In this document: positions 18,000 to 24,782 of the stretch, piece by piece
How the letters are laid out: each line of letters opens with the position of its first letter
Position numbering within the stretch: the first letter of the stretch is position 1
From: Arenicellales bacterium
GTDB taxonomy: Bacteria; Pseudomonadota; Gammaproteobacteria; Arenicellales; UBA868
Direction of reading: 5' to 3'
DNA length: 36,885 nucleotides
Assembly: GCA_030754035.1 (NCBI GenBank)
Contig: JASMBC010000009.1
Coordinates: forward strand, 1 to 36,885
The notes under the pieces: generated by a model
Database searches by the model: none
The model's input: the letters and a program-made list of their open reading frames with translations, nothing else
What the model was told of the DNA's origin: nothing
Position numbers and translations under genes: made by a program

Positions 18000-19480
18000 G
18001 GCATATCTCCCAGTATGTGCTCGGCAACAGTTTGATCCTTGAAGGGAATGGTCTGGCCGGCTACGATCTGGCTAGTCTCGTGACCCTTGCCGGCTATCAA
18101 TATCAGGTCTCCTGGAATCGCGTGCCCAATGGCATACGCGATCGCCAGATGTCGCTCGGGAATGGTCGCTTGGGCAGGCACATTCATGCCTTGACCAATG
18201 TCACAAAGAATCTGCATCGGGTCTTCGTTCCGCGGGTTGTCATTGGTCAGCACCACTCGATCAGCCAGGTATGATGCACGCTCGCCCATTAATGCCCGCT
18301 TGCCGCGATCACGTTCACCGCCGCATCCGAAGACACACCACAACCGCCCGTCCGTATATGGACGCAGTGCCGTCAGCGCCTGGGACAAGGCTTCGGGCGA
18401 ATGCGCATAATCCACGACTACCGTCGGCCTGGAACCGCCTGAGCCGGAGCAGAATTCCAGGCGGCCCGGTACCGGCACCAGGTCTGTCATCACCTGACTG
18501 ATATCTTCGGGCGAATAACCCAGTGCCAGCAGCGTGGTTGCCACTGCCATCAGATTGGCTGCATTGAAACGCCCACGTAAAATCGATTCAAAAGCGATCT
18601 CCCCACTGGGGCTTGCGAGGTGCAGCGTGATCCCACTTCGATGAACATCTATAGCGCGGGGATATACATCGGCCTTGGCATCTTCTCCAAATGTCCACAG
18701 TTGCGCCGAAAGCCCGGAAGCTGCAAAGCGTTCACCGAAGGGGTCTGCCACGTTGATAATCACACTTTCCAGTTCATAGCGCTGAAACAGCAATAATTTA
18801 GTCTGGGCATAACGATCCATGCTCGCGTGATAATCAAGATGGTCGCGACTGAGATTGGTAAAAAGTGCTGCATTGAACTCAACGCCTTCGACACGACCCT
18901 GTTCCAGCGCATGAGACGACACCTCCAGGCAAACGCTGTCAGCCCCCTGGGTCGCCAGTTCGGCAAGTTGTGCCTGCAAAGTGATGGCGTCGGGCGTAGT
19001 CAGGTCGGTGCTTTGCAAAGCACCGGGAAAACCCCAACCGGGCGTACCGATAAAACCGCTGCGCCGACCCAGCGCACTGAGTGCCTGTGCCAGCAGGGAT
19101 GCACAGGTCGTTTTACCATTCGTACCTGTCACACCAATGACGCACAAAGCACTGGAAGGTAGACCAAAAAAACGACTGGCAATCCGCCCCACCCATTTTC
19201 TTAGATCATCTACCGGATAACACCGCGCGGAATCTATCGGGACTGAATCCTGACGCTCATATAACGCGACTGCGGCTCCCGACTCCAGCGCCTGGTCAAT
19301 AAACACACGGCCATCGTGGGCCTGCCCGGGTACGCCAAAGAACAGACTGCCGGGACGAACCTCTCGACTGTCCAGGGTCAGTTCTGAAATGGGCAGGCTC
19401 TCTTGCTGCGGCTCGACTTCTACGATCCCCTTGACCAGTTGGCCAAGCAGTCGCGGCGCATGCTGCACTGATTGCATCAT
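17993..19480 (-). CDS. murE: UDP-MurNAc-L-Ala-D-Glu--meso-diaminopimelate ligase
   Basis: 495 residues. It adds the third amino acid of the stem peptide. The ATP loop IGVTGTNGKTTCASLL has GTNGKTT at 119-125. The DNPRNEDP motif (DNPR type) predicts meso-diaminopimelate rather than lysine, as expected in Gram-negative bacteria. Also seen are NLSRDHLDYH and VFGCGGERDRGKR. The start ATGATG at 19480 overlaps the ftsI stop codon by four bases. Confidence 0.97.
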   Translation of the reverse strand: MMQSVQHAPRLLGQLVKGIVEVEPQQESLPISELTLDSREVRPGSLFFGVPGQAHDGRVFIDQALESGAAVALYERQDSVPIDSARCYPVDDLRKWVGRIASRFFGLPSSALCVIGVTGTNGKTTCASLLAQALSALGRRSGFIGTPGWGFPGALQSTDLTTPDAITLQAQLAELATQGADSVCLEVSSHALEQGRVEGVEFNAALFTNLSRDHLDYHASMDRYAQTKLLLFQRYELESVIINVADPFGERFAASGLSAQLWTFGEDAKADVYPRAIDVHRSGITLHLASPSGEIAFESILRGRFNAANLMAVATTLLALGYSPEDISQVMTDLVPVPGRLEFCSGSGGSRPTVVVDYAHSPEALSQALTALRPYTDGRLWCVFGCGGERDRGKRALMGERASYLADRVVLTNDNPRNEDPMQILCDIGQGMNVPAQATIPERHLAIAYAIGHAIPGDLILIAGKGHETSQIVAGQTIPFKDQTVAEHILGDMPC

Positions 19481-21213
19481 GCGCCAGTCTCTTTGCCTAC
19501 AGTATGGGAAACGATGGTGACTCCCGAATCCACTCCGGCATCAGGCCGGATCCCGTACATGCGCAAAGCATCAGCCATGATTCGGGCGAATGCCGGCGCA
19601 GCCACTTCGCCGCCGTAATGCTTGCCTTGGGGCTCATCAACCATGACTGCCAGCACAAAGCGCGGAGCAGATGCCGGCGCGAAGCCGACGAAAAGAGACT
19701 GGTAACGATCTTCTTCGTAACCGCCTGTGGGGCTAGGTTTGTGTACCGTACCGGTCTTGCCTGCCACGCGATACGCGGGAACAGCGGCCCGCCGAGCGGT
19801 ACCCTGTGGGCTGACTACCTTTTCCAACAGGAAATTGATCTGCCGGGTAATGTGGGCAGATAACACCCGCTGTCCTGCCACCGGACGGTGTTGACGCTGC
19901 AGTGTGACCGGGCGCAGGATGCCGCCAGACGCCAACACACTGTAGGCACGTGCCAGTTGCACTGGCGTAGAAGATAAACCATAACCATAAGACAGGGTCG
20001 CATGCTCACTGGGACGCCAGCGCTCACGTTTGAGTAAGCTGCCGCCTTGCTCTCCCGGGAGCTCGACTCCGGTCGGCTGACCGAAGCCGACCTTCGTCAG
20101 AATGTCATATAGTTTTTCGGGTGCGAGCTCCATGGCAATTTTCGCGGTACCAATATTGCTCGACTTGATCAGCACCCCCGAAAGGGTCAGTTCACCATAG
20201 TCGTGCACATCCCTGATTGGCCAACCGCCCACATAATGGATGCCGGGGCTGGTAGAGACCGATGTATCCAGCGAGAAACGTCCACTCGCCAGCGCCATCG
20301 ATAAGGTAAACGGCTTGACCGTCGATCCGGGCTCGAAAACATCCGTCACTGATCGATTGCGAAATCTTTCCCCCGAAATATCGCTACGCTTATTGGGATT
20401 AAAGTCAGGAACATTGGCCATTGCCAATACTTCCCCGGTCTGCACGTCAAGCATTACCGCTGAAGCGCCAGCAGCGTGGTGCTCGTGTGCTGCCTGGGCC
20501 AGATGTCGCTGGGCGGAAACCTGGATACGCAGGTCTAAACTCAACTGCAGGTCACGACCGTGGTACACCGGGCGGATGCTCTCGATATCCTCCACCACAC
20601 GACCCTTACGGTCGCGCAATACCCGCTTGCGACCCTCGATACCGGCAAGGTGATTATCAAAGGCCCGCTCGATACCTTCTTGCCCCCGATCGTCGACGTC
20701 GGTGAACCCGAGGACATGGCTGGTAATTGGCCCAGCCGGGTAATAACGGCCATATTCGCGTAGAGACGATACACCCGCAATACCCAAGCTTTCAATGCGG
20801 GTCGCCTCAGCCGGGGGCAAGTGGCGGCGCAAATACACAAACTCACGATCCTGATAACGATCCAGCAGGCTGTCTATCTGATTAACACTCATACCAAGCG
20901 CGTCAGCGAGACGCGACCGGTCAGCGACGGACTGAACCAGCGTCGGTGGATGTGCCCAAACCGCATCGAGCGGTGTGCTTACCGCCAGGACATCGCCATT
21001 GCGATCAACAATTCGCCCCCTGGCCGGCTTGACGGCAATGCTACGTAATTGCCGTGCTGCACCTTCAGCCTGGAGCCGCGGACTGTCGAGGATCTGGACC
21101 TGGAAGGTTCGGCCCAGCAGCACTGCCATACCCAGACTCAAGATACCCACAACAAACCACTGGCGTCCACGGGAGAAATTAGCAACACCGACTGGAAGGC
21201 GGAACGCAATCAC
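19477..21213 (-). CDS. ftsI: septal peptidoglycan transpeptidase FtsI (PBP3)
   Basis: 578 residues, class B penicillin-binding protein that cross-links septal peptidoglycan with FtsW. One membrane segment lies at about 19-34, the pedestal domain carries VKPARGRIVDRNG (61-73), and the transpeptidase domain has the active-site serine S297 in PGSTVKPF, SSN at 351-353 and KTGT at 486-489. The GTG start at 21213 overlaps the ftsL stop (GTGA) and has GGAGG seven bases upstream. Length is close to E. coli FtsI (588). Confidence 0.98.
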   Translation of the reverse strand: MIAFRLPVGVANFSRGRQWFVVGILSLGMAVLLGRTFQVQILDSPRLQAEGAARQLRSIAVKPARGRIVDRNGDVLAVSTPLDAVWAHPPTLVQSVADRSRLADALGMSVNQIDSLLDRYQDREFVYLRRHLPPAEATRIESLGIAGVSSLREYGRYYPAGPITSHVLGFTDVDDRGQEGIERAFDNHLAGIEGRKRVLRDRKGRVVEDIESIRPVYHGRDLQLSLDLRIQVSAQRHLAQAAHEHHAAGASAVMLDVQTGEVLAMANVPDFNPNKRSDISGERFRNRSVTDVFEPGSTVKPFTLSMALASGRFSLDTSVSTSPGIHYVGGWPIRDVHDYGELTLSGVLIKSSNIGTAKIAMELAPEKLYDILTKVGFGQPTGVELPGEQGGSLLKRERWRPSEHATLSYGYGLSSTPVQLARAYSVLASGGILRPVTLQRQHRPVAGQRVLSAHITRQINFLLEKVVSPQGTARRAAVPAYRVAGKTGTVHKPSPTGGYEEDRYQSLFVGFAPASAPRFVLAVMVDEPQGKHYGGEVAAPAFARIMADALRMYGIRPDAGVDSGVTIVSHTVGKETGA

Positions 21214-21479
21214 TGTGCTGCCTCCAACTGCACCACAACGATATCGGTTGGCCCCGGAGTGACCATACCCAACTCCTGTCTTGCGGACTGCTCCACCAGG
21301 TTATGCCGTGACCAGGTAGCCTGTTCCAGTTGCAGGCGACCCCATTCATCGTTCAGCCGGTCACGCAACTTTTCGGCTGCGCGAACCTCTCGAAACTCAA
21401 GCCGGTTCTGATGGCGAACCACGACCACCGCCAGTGCTGAAACGAAGGTAAGCAGACTGAGAAAGGCTATCCACCTCAT
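21210..21479 (-). CDS. ftsL: cell division protein FtsL
   Basis: 89 residues from the ATG at 21479, which overlaps the rsmH stop codon as ATGA. It is a bitopic protein: a short N-terminus, a membrane segment (about 3-20, WIAFLSLLTFVSALAVVVV), then a periplasmic coiled coil (RLEFREVRAAEKLRDRLNDEW...). It forms the FtsQLB complex that activates FtsWI. The assignment rests on size, topology and position between rsmH and ftsI, since FtsL sequences diverge widely. A longer reading from 21512 has no support. Confidence 0.93.
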   Translation of the reverse strand: MRWIAFLSLLTFVSALAVVVVRHQNRLEFREVRAAEKLRDRLNDEWGRLQLEQATWSRHNLVEQSARQELGMVTPGPTDIVVVQLEAAQ

Positions 21480-22423
21480 TGCAGCACAGTCCCTTGGGAT
21501 TTTTCGGCGCAACGCAGGATCGCACTACGCGCTCTAGGATTAACCTCGATCTCGTGTGCTGATGGGCGCGTGGGCTTACACAACCGGGCCAGTGTGGGGT
21601 GCAACCTATCGTGAGTCACTGGTAGATCTGGCGGAAAAGGGTCGCCCTGCGCGGCCTCACGCAGGAAATGCTTGACTCGACGATCCTCCAATGAATGAAA
21701 ACTGATGACTACCAGTCGACCGGTCGGCTCGAGCATATCAAGGGCCTGGGGCAATACCGCATCCAACTGTTCAAGTTCCTGATTGATATGCATCCGTACC
21801 GCCTGGAAGGTACGCGTAGCCGGATGTTTGCCTGGCTCGCGGGTCGGCACACAGTCGCTCACCAACTGAGCCAGTTCAGCGGTAGTGGTGAGTGGGTGGC
21901 TTTCCCGGGCGGTGATAAGCCCGTGGGCGATACGCCGGGCATAGCGCTCCTCTCCCAAGGTGCGCAGAATTCTCGCGAGGTCGTTTTCCCCAACATCGGA
22001 CAGCCACTCCTGGGCAGAGATGCCAACTGATGGGTCCATCCGCATATCCAACGGACCATTTCGCATAAAACTGAAGCCACGCTCTGCATCATCCAGTTGC
22101 GGTGAAGACACACCCAGATCCAAAACGATTCCGGTCACCCGGCACGCAACTCCGGCATTGCTTAATGCGAAGGACAGTTCAGAAAAAGGCGCCTGGATTA
22201 CGGTCAGGCGAGATTCACTCGTGGCCCACTCCCTGGCGATGGCGCAGGCAGCCGGGTCACGATCAATGGCGACTACACGGCCCTGGCGGTCCAGACGGTC
22301 GAGAATAGCGCGGGTGTGGCCACCACGACCGAAGGTCGCGTCTACGAAGATGCCATCGGGCTTGGGGTTCAGTGCCTCCACGACCTCCGCTGTCATGACC
22401 GGGGCGTGGGCTGCAGCCAACAC
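21476..22423 (-). CDS. rsmH: 16S rRNA (cytosine-1402-N4)-methyltransferase
   Basis: 315 residues. RsmH (MraW) N4-methylates C1402 of 16S rRNA with SAM; RsmI, encoded nearby at 23826-24707, methylates the ribose of the same base. The SAM site is FVDATFGRGGHTRAIL (25-40), with GIVLDLGVSSPQLDDAERGFSF and VISFHSLEDRRVKHF. The start is a GTG at 22423 (VLAAAHAPVM), 13 bases after mraZ, with AAGGA upstream; an ATG at 22396 would cut the usual HxPV motif. Confidence 0.97.
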   Translation of the reverse strand: MLAAAHAPVMTAEVVEALNPKPDGIFVDATFGRGGHTRAILDRLDRQGRVVAIDRDPAACAIAREWATSESRLTVIQAPFSELSFALSNAGVACRVTGIVLDLGVSSPQLDDAERGFSFMRNGPLDMRMDPSVGISAQEWLSDVGENDLARILRTLGEERYARRIAHGLITARESHPLTTTAELAQLVSDCVPTREPGKHPATRTFQAVRMHINQELEQLDAVLPQALDMLEPTGRLVVISFHSLEDRRVKHFLREAAQGDPFPPDLPVTHDRLHPTLARLCKPTRPSAHEIEVNPRARSAILRCAEKSQGTVLQ

Positions 22424-22436
22424 GTTCCGGTTTTCC

Positions 22437-22895
22437 TTACAACGAAAGCGATTCGAGTTCTACAGACAGGCGTTCATCACCGGTCTGTGCCGCAAGCCAT
22501 TCATCGCATCTCGCCTTCCATCGGGATTCATCCCAAATCTCAAACTTGTTGCCCTGACCGATCAGAACGATGTGCTTCTCCAGCGCGGCAAACTCGCGCA
22601 ACGGCGTCGGTATCCGTATGCGACTAACACTGTCCAGTTCACAATCAGTGGCATAACCAATGAGAAAACGCTTAAGCGCCTGGGCAGCAGGATCGAAGCT
22701 TGGCAAATCGACTACTTTCTGCTCGACGCGCTCCCACTCGTCCTGCGGGTAAACCCAAAGACACCTTTCCCGGGTATTGTTGACAGTGAGTACCAGTCGC
22801 CCACCACATCGCTGCACCAACGGTTCGCGATGTACCGTGGGCACGGCGAAACGACCCTTGGTATCAAGATTGAGCGTATTAGCGCCTCTAAACAT
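22437..22895 (-). CDS. mraZ: transcriptional regulator MraZ
   Basis: 152 residues (E. coli 152), a double AbrB-like fold. The two DxxxR motifs are D11TKGR and DSVSRIRIP in the second half. MraZ forms a ring-shaped oligomer that binds tandem TGGGN repeats spaced by ten bases and represses its own dcw promoter. Matching repeats lie just after the promoter at 23161-23185. The ATG at 22895 has AAGGAGA upstream at a rather long distance (about 12 bases). Confidence 0.96.
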   Translation of the reverse strand: MFRGANTLNLDTKGRFAVPTVHREPLVQRCGGRLVLTVNNTRERCLWVYPQDEWERVEQKVVDLPSFDPAAQALKRFLIGYATDCELDSVSRIRIPTPLREFAALEKHIVLIGQGNKFEIWDESRWKARCDEWLAAQTGDERLSVELESLSL

Positions 22896-22976
22896 GCCGT
22901 TCCGCGTCTCCTTCAGCCAACTTGCCTGTCGTCACCGGTTCTACGCCAAGGCCCAGCTCAAAATTCGACACCCTCA

Positions 22977-23144
22977 CTACCCCATCTTCTGGAAAAAAAT
23001 CCCGGCCCCGCAAGGGGCCGGGCAATTACCAAAGGAGGATGAGGATTGAGGTGGATTAGCCGCCACCCACGGCATCAGAAAAGTTCTCATCGTCATTGCG
23101 ATGATCATTTGGGAAAATGCTGTTGGTCGACTTCTTTTATTCAC
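22977..23144 (-). CDS. possible leader peptide overlapping the pre-mraZ terminator
   Basis: A 55-codon ORF from a GTG at 23144, with AAGG nine bases upstream, begins about 44 bases into the predicted dcw transcript. It holds four methionines within 12 residues (MIIAMTMRTFLM), then a run of serines, and its end reads across the perfect terminator hairpin (23001-23022), stopping at 22977. Leader peptides that overlap an attenuator look like this, but coding is unproven. I recognise no homologue. An ATG directly before, in another frame (ATGTGA), forms a start-stop pair. Confidence 0.3.
   Translation of the reverse strand: MNKRSRPTAFSQMIIAMTMRTFLMPWVAANPPQSSSSFGNCPAPCGAGIFFQKMG
22993..23022 (-). 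terminator. strong intrinsic terminator between dcw promoter and mraZ
   Basis: A perfect nine-base GC stem (CCCGGCCCC / GGGGCCGGG) with a TTGC loop is followed on the minus strand by A and seven Ts. The other strand has no U-tract, so it acts leftward. It lies about 170 bases after the predicted start site and 98 bases before the mraZ ATG. Confidence 0.88.
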
Positions 23145-23160
23145 ATTTTCTAACCTTAAA

Positions 23161-23185
23161 TTACATCTTTTCCCACAAATTACCA
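23161..23185 (-). promoter_or_regulatory. MraZ-like operator, three repeats at 10-base spacing
   Basis: On the minus strand TGGTA (23185-23181), TGGGA (23175-23171) and TGTAA (23165-23161) follow each other with exact ten-base spacing. Known MraZ sites are TGGGN repeats separated by five bases, the same period. The middle copy is perfect and the outer two are degenerate. They lie just after the -10 box, where MraZ binding would block initiation. Confidence 0.55.
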
Positions 23186-23194
23186 CTAAACAAC

Positions 23195-23224
23195 ACTATA
23201 GGGACGAAACAGAGAGGCTGTCAA
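23195..23224 (-). promoter_or_regulatory. sigma70-type promoter of the dcw cluster
   Basis: A perfect -35 TTGACA (23224-23219), an 18-base spacer and a -10 TATAGT (23200-23195). Expected start near 23188. It is the only strong promoter I see between rnpB and mraZ and reads towards mraZ. Confidence 0.75.
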
Positions 23225-23283
23225 CCCTCAATTGTCTGAAAAGACTGAGTTTTCTGGAATTTTTTTGCGGCCAGGGATGGTTC

Positions 23284-23313
23284 AAAACAGCCGAGACTAG
23301 CTATCAACGGCTG
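23284..23313 (-). terminator. possible rnpB terminator
   Basis: A CAGCCG/CGGCTG stem with a 14-base loop is followed on the minus strand by four Ts. It lies about 80 bases after the mature 3' end of rnpB and before the dcw promoter, so it would separate the two transcripts. The loop is long and the T-run short. Confidence 0.4.
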
Positions 23314-23394
23314 CCTGGAATTGGCGCGGCAAATCTACAAACTTAATGGAATATATGTATAACTGTAATAAGCATATAATTTAATTGAGAAATA

Positions 23395-23783
23395 GGAGTC
23401 AGCCTATAAGCCGGGTTCTGTCGAGGACAACCATTCATCTGGGACGTGCGTCACCGCACGCCTCTGGCGACCTACCCGGATCCGACGCGGGCCGCGCCAA
23501 AGGATCCCTATTTGGTCTTGCTCCAGGTGGGGTTTACCCTGCCGTTCACGTTACCGCAAACGCGGTGCGCTCTTACCGCACCTTTTCACCCTTACCGGCG
23601 AAAGGCCCAAAGGCCAGCCCGCAGGCGGTATGTTTTCTGTGGCACTTTCCGTCGGCTCGCGCCGCCCAGATGTTATCTGGCACCTTGCCCTGTGGAGCCC
23701 GGACTTTCCTCCGCCCCGTACCACCTGCTGCCCCGGAGGGGCTAGCGGCAGACACCGGGACCGCGGTTGTCCGGCCGACTCCC
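23395..23783 (-). ncRNA. rnpB: RNase P RNA, bacterial class A
   Basis: About 389 bases. This is the catalytic RNA of RNase P, which cuts the 5' leader from tRNA precursors. On the minus strand I see the conserved core GGAGGAAAGTCCGGGCTCC, then CAGGGCAAGGTGCCAG, GGTAAGGGTGAAAAGGTGCG, GTAAGAGCGCACCG, GGTAAACCCCACCTGGAGC, and near the 3' end AGATGAATGGTTGTC and ACAGAACCCGGCTTATAG. The two ends pair perfectly as helix P1: GGAGTCGGCC at 23782-23773 with GGCTGACTCC at 23404-23395. Both exact termini are estimates from that helix. It lies between rsmI and mraZ, as I recall for Pseudomonas. The ORFs that cross it on both strands are not genes. Confidence 0.97.
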
Positions 23784-23789
23784 GGGCGC

Positions 23790-23818
23790 AACTTAATCGC
23801 AGTGTGCGGCTAATGCAA
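23790..23818 (-). promoter_or_regulatory. possible rnpB promoter
   Basis: TTGCAT (23818-23813), a 17-base spacer and TAAGTT (23795-23790) end seven bases before the predicted rnpB 5' end. The position is right but the -10 matches only half of the consensus. Transcription could also read through from rsmI. Confidence 0.3.
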
Positions 23819-23825
23819 GTGCTGA

Positions 23826-24707
23826 TCACTCACTGTCTGTAATAGTGCGGGTACGCTGCAGCATCCTCGCGTAGTAATCGTTCTTGCGTCCCCCGGTCAG
23901 GCGGGCCGCAACCTCACTAGCGACACGCGGCGCGAGGACCCCCGCAAGCAGATCGAGCAGCCTTTCCTCATCAATGTGGGTCCTGACAGCCGCTTGGTCT
24001 GCCCCGCCGACTACCAGGACCATCTCGCCCCGACACTGGTCGGAATCATTCAGCAAAATTGTCGAAATCTCGGCAGCTGACCCGCGTAGAACCGTCTCGA
24101 AACGTTTGGTCAATTCCCGGCACAGTGCAAGCGGTCGCTCAGGCCCAAAGATCGATACCATGTCGTCGATTGTGTTGCAGATACGTCGGGGGGATTCAAA
24201 AAAAACCTGGGTCCGGGTTTCACTCGACAACGCCTGAAGACGGCTGCGACGCGCAGCAGCTCGTGCGGGAAGGAATCCTTCAAAAACAAAGCGGTCTGTC
24301 CCCAAACCCGACACCGACAGAGCGGCAGTCACAGCGCTCGGTCCGGGGATTACGCTCACCGGCAGGTTGTGCCGTCGAGTTTCGCGGACAAGACGATAGC
24401 CTGGATCGCTGATCAGGGGTGTCCCTGCATCACTAACCAGTGCAACCTCCTCGCCACTTTGCAGTAAGCGCAACACCCTCAATACCTGGCGAGCCTCGTT
24501 ATGTTCGTGCAGCGCGATCATTCGCGGCTGGTGAATGCCCAAGTGGTTCAACAGAATCCGGGTATGGCGCGTATCCTCAGCTGCGATCACCTGAACACAA
24601 GAAAGGATCTTTGTGGCTCGGATGGAAATGTCCCCAAGGTTGCCGATCGGTGTCGCCACCACGTACAAGGTGCCCCCTTGCGGCGCCTGCGTTTCACTTT
24701 TGATCAC
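23826..24707 (-). CDS. rsmI: 16S rRNA (cytidine-1402-2'-O)-methyltransferase
   Basis: 293 residues of the tetrapyrrole-methylase fold. RsmI methylates the ribose of C1402 in 16S rRNA, the same base that RsmH modifies. Visible motifs are LYVVATPIGNLGDISIRA, AEDTRHTRILLNHLG, LVSDAGTPLISDPGYRLV and VIPGPSAVTAALSVSGL. The start is a GTG at 24707 with only a weak site. It is divergent from lpoA, the classical arrangement in Gammaproteobacteria, with 75 bases between them. Confidence 0.96.
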   Translation of the reverse strand: MIKSETQAPQGGTLYVVATPIGNLGDISIRATKILSCVQVIAAEDTRHTRILLNHLGIHQPRMIALHEHNEARQVLRVLRLLQSGEEVALVSDAGTPLISDPGYRLVRETRRHNLPVSVIPGPSAVTAALSVSGLGTDRFVFEGFLPARAAARRSRLQALSSETRTQVFFESPRRICNTIDDMVSIFGPERPLALCRELTKRFETVLRGSAAEISTILLNDSDQCRGEMVLVVGGADQAAVRTHIDEERLLDLLAGVLAPRVASEVAARLTGGRKNDYYARMLQRTRTITDSE

Positions 24708-24782
24708 TTAATTCGCTCGCTTGAATATCGTCCGGCGGCTATCACCGTACAGGAAATAGAGGTGCTCCGCTATACTGAGCCC

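Noticed and set aside
21960-23042. 360-codon plus-strand ORF opposite rsmH and mraZ
   Set aside because: It is antisense to two unmistakable genes and the mraZ leader, and its translation has no recognisable domain or suitable start site.
23385-23842. Several ORFs of 70-142 codons on both strands across rnpB
   Set aside because: The region is RNase P RNA by its conserved core and P1 pairing; the ORFs are chance frames in a GC-rich structured RNA.
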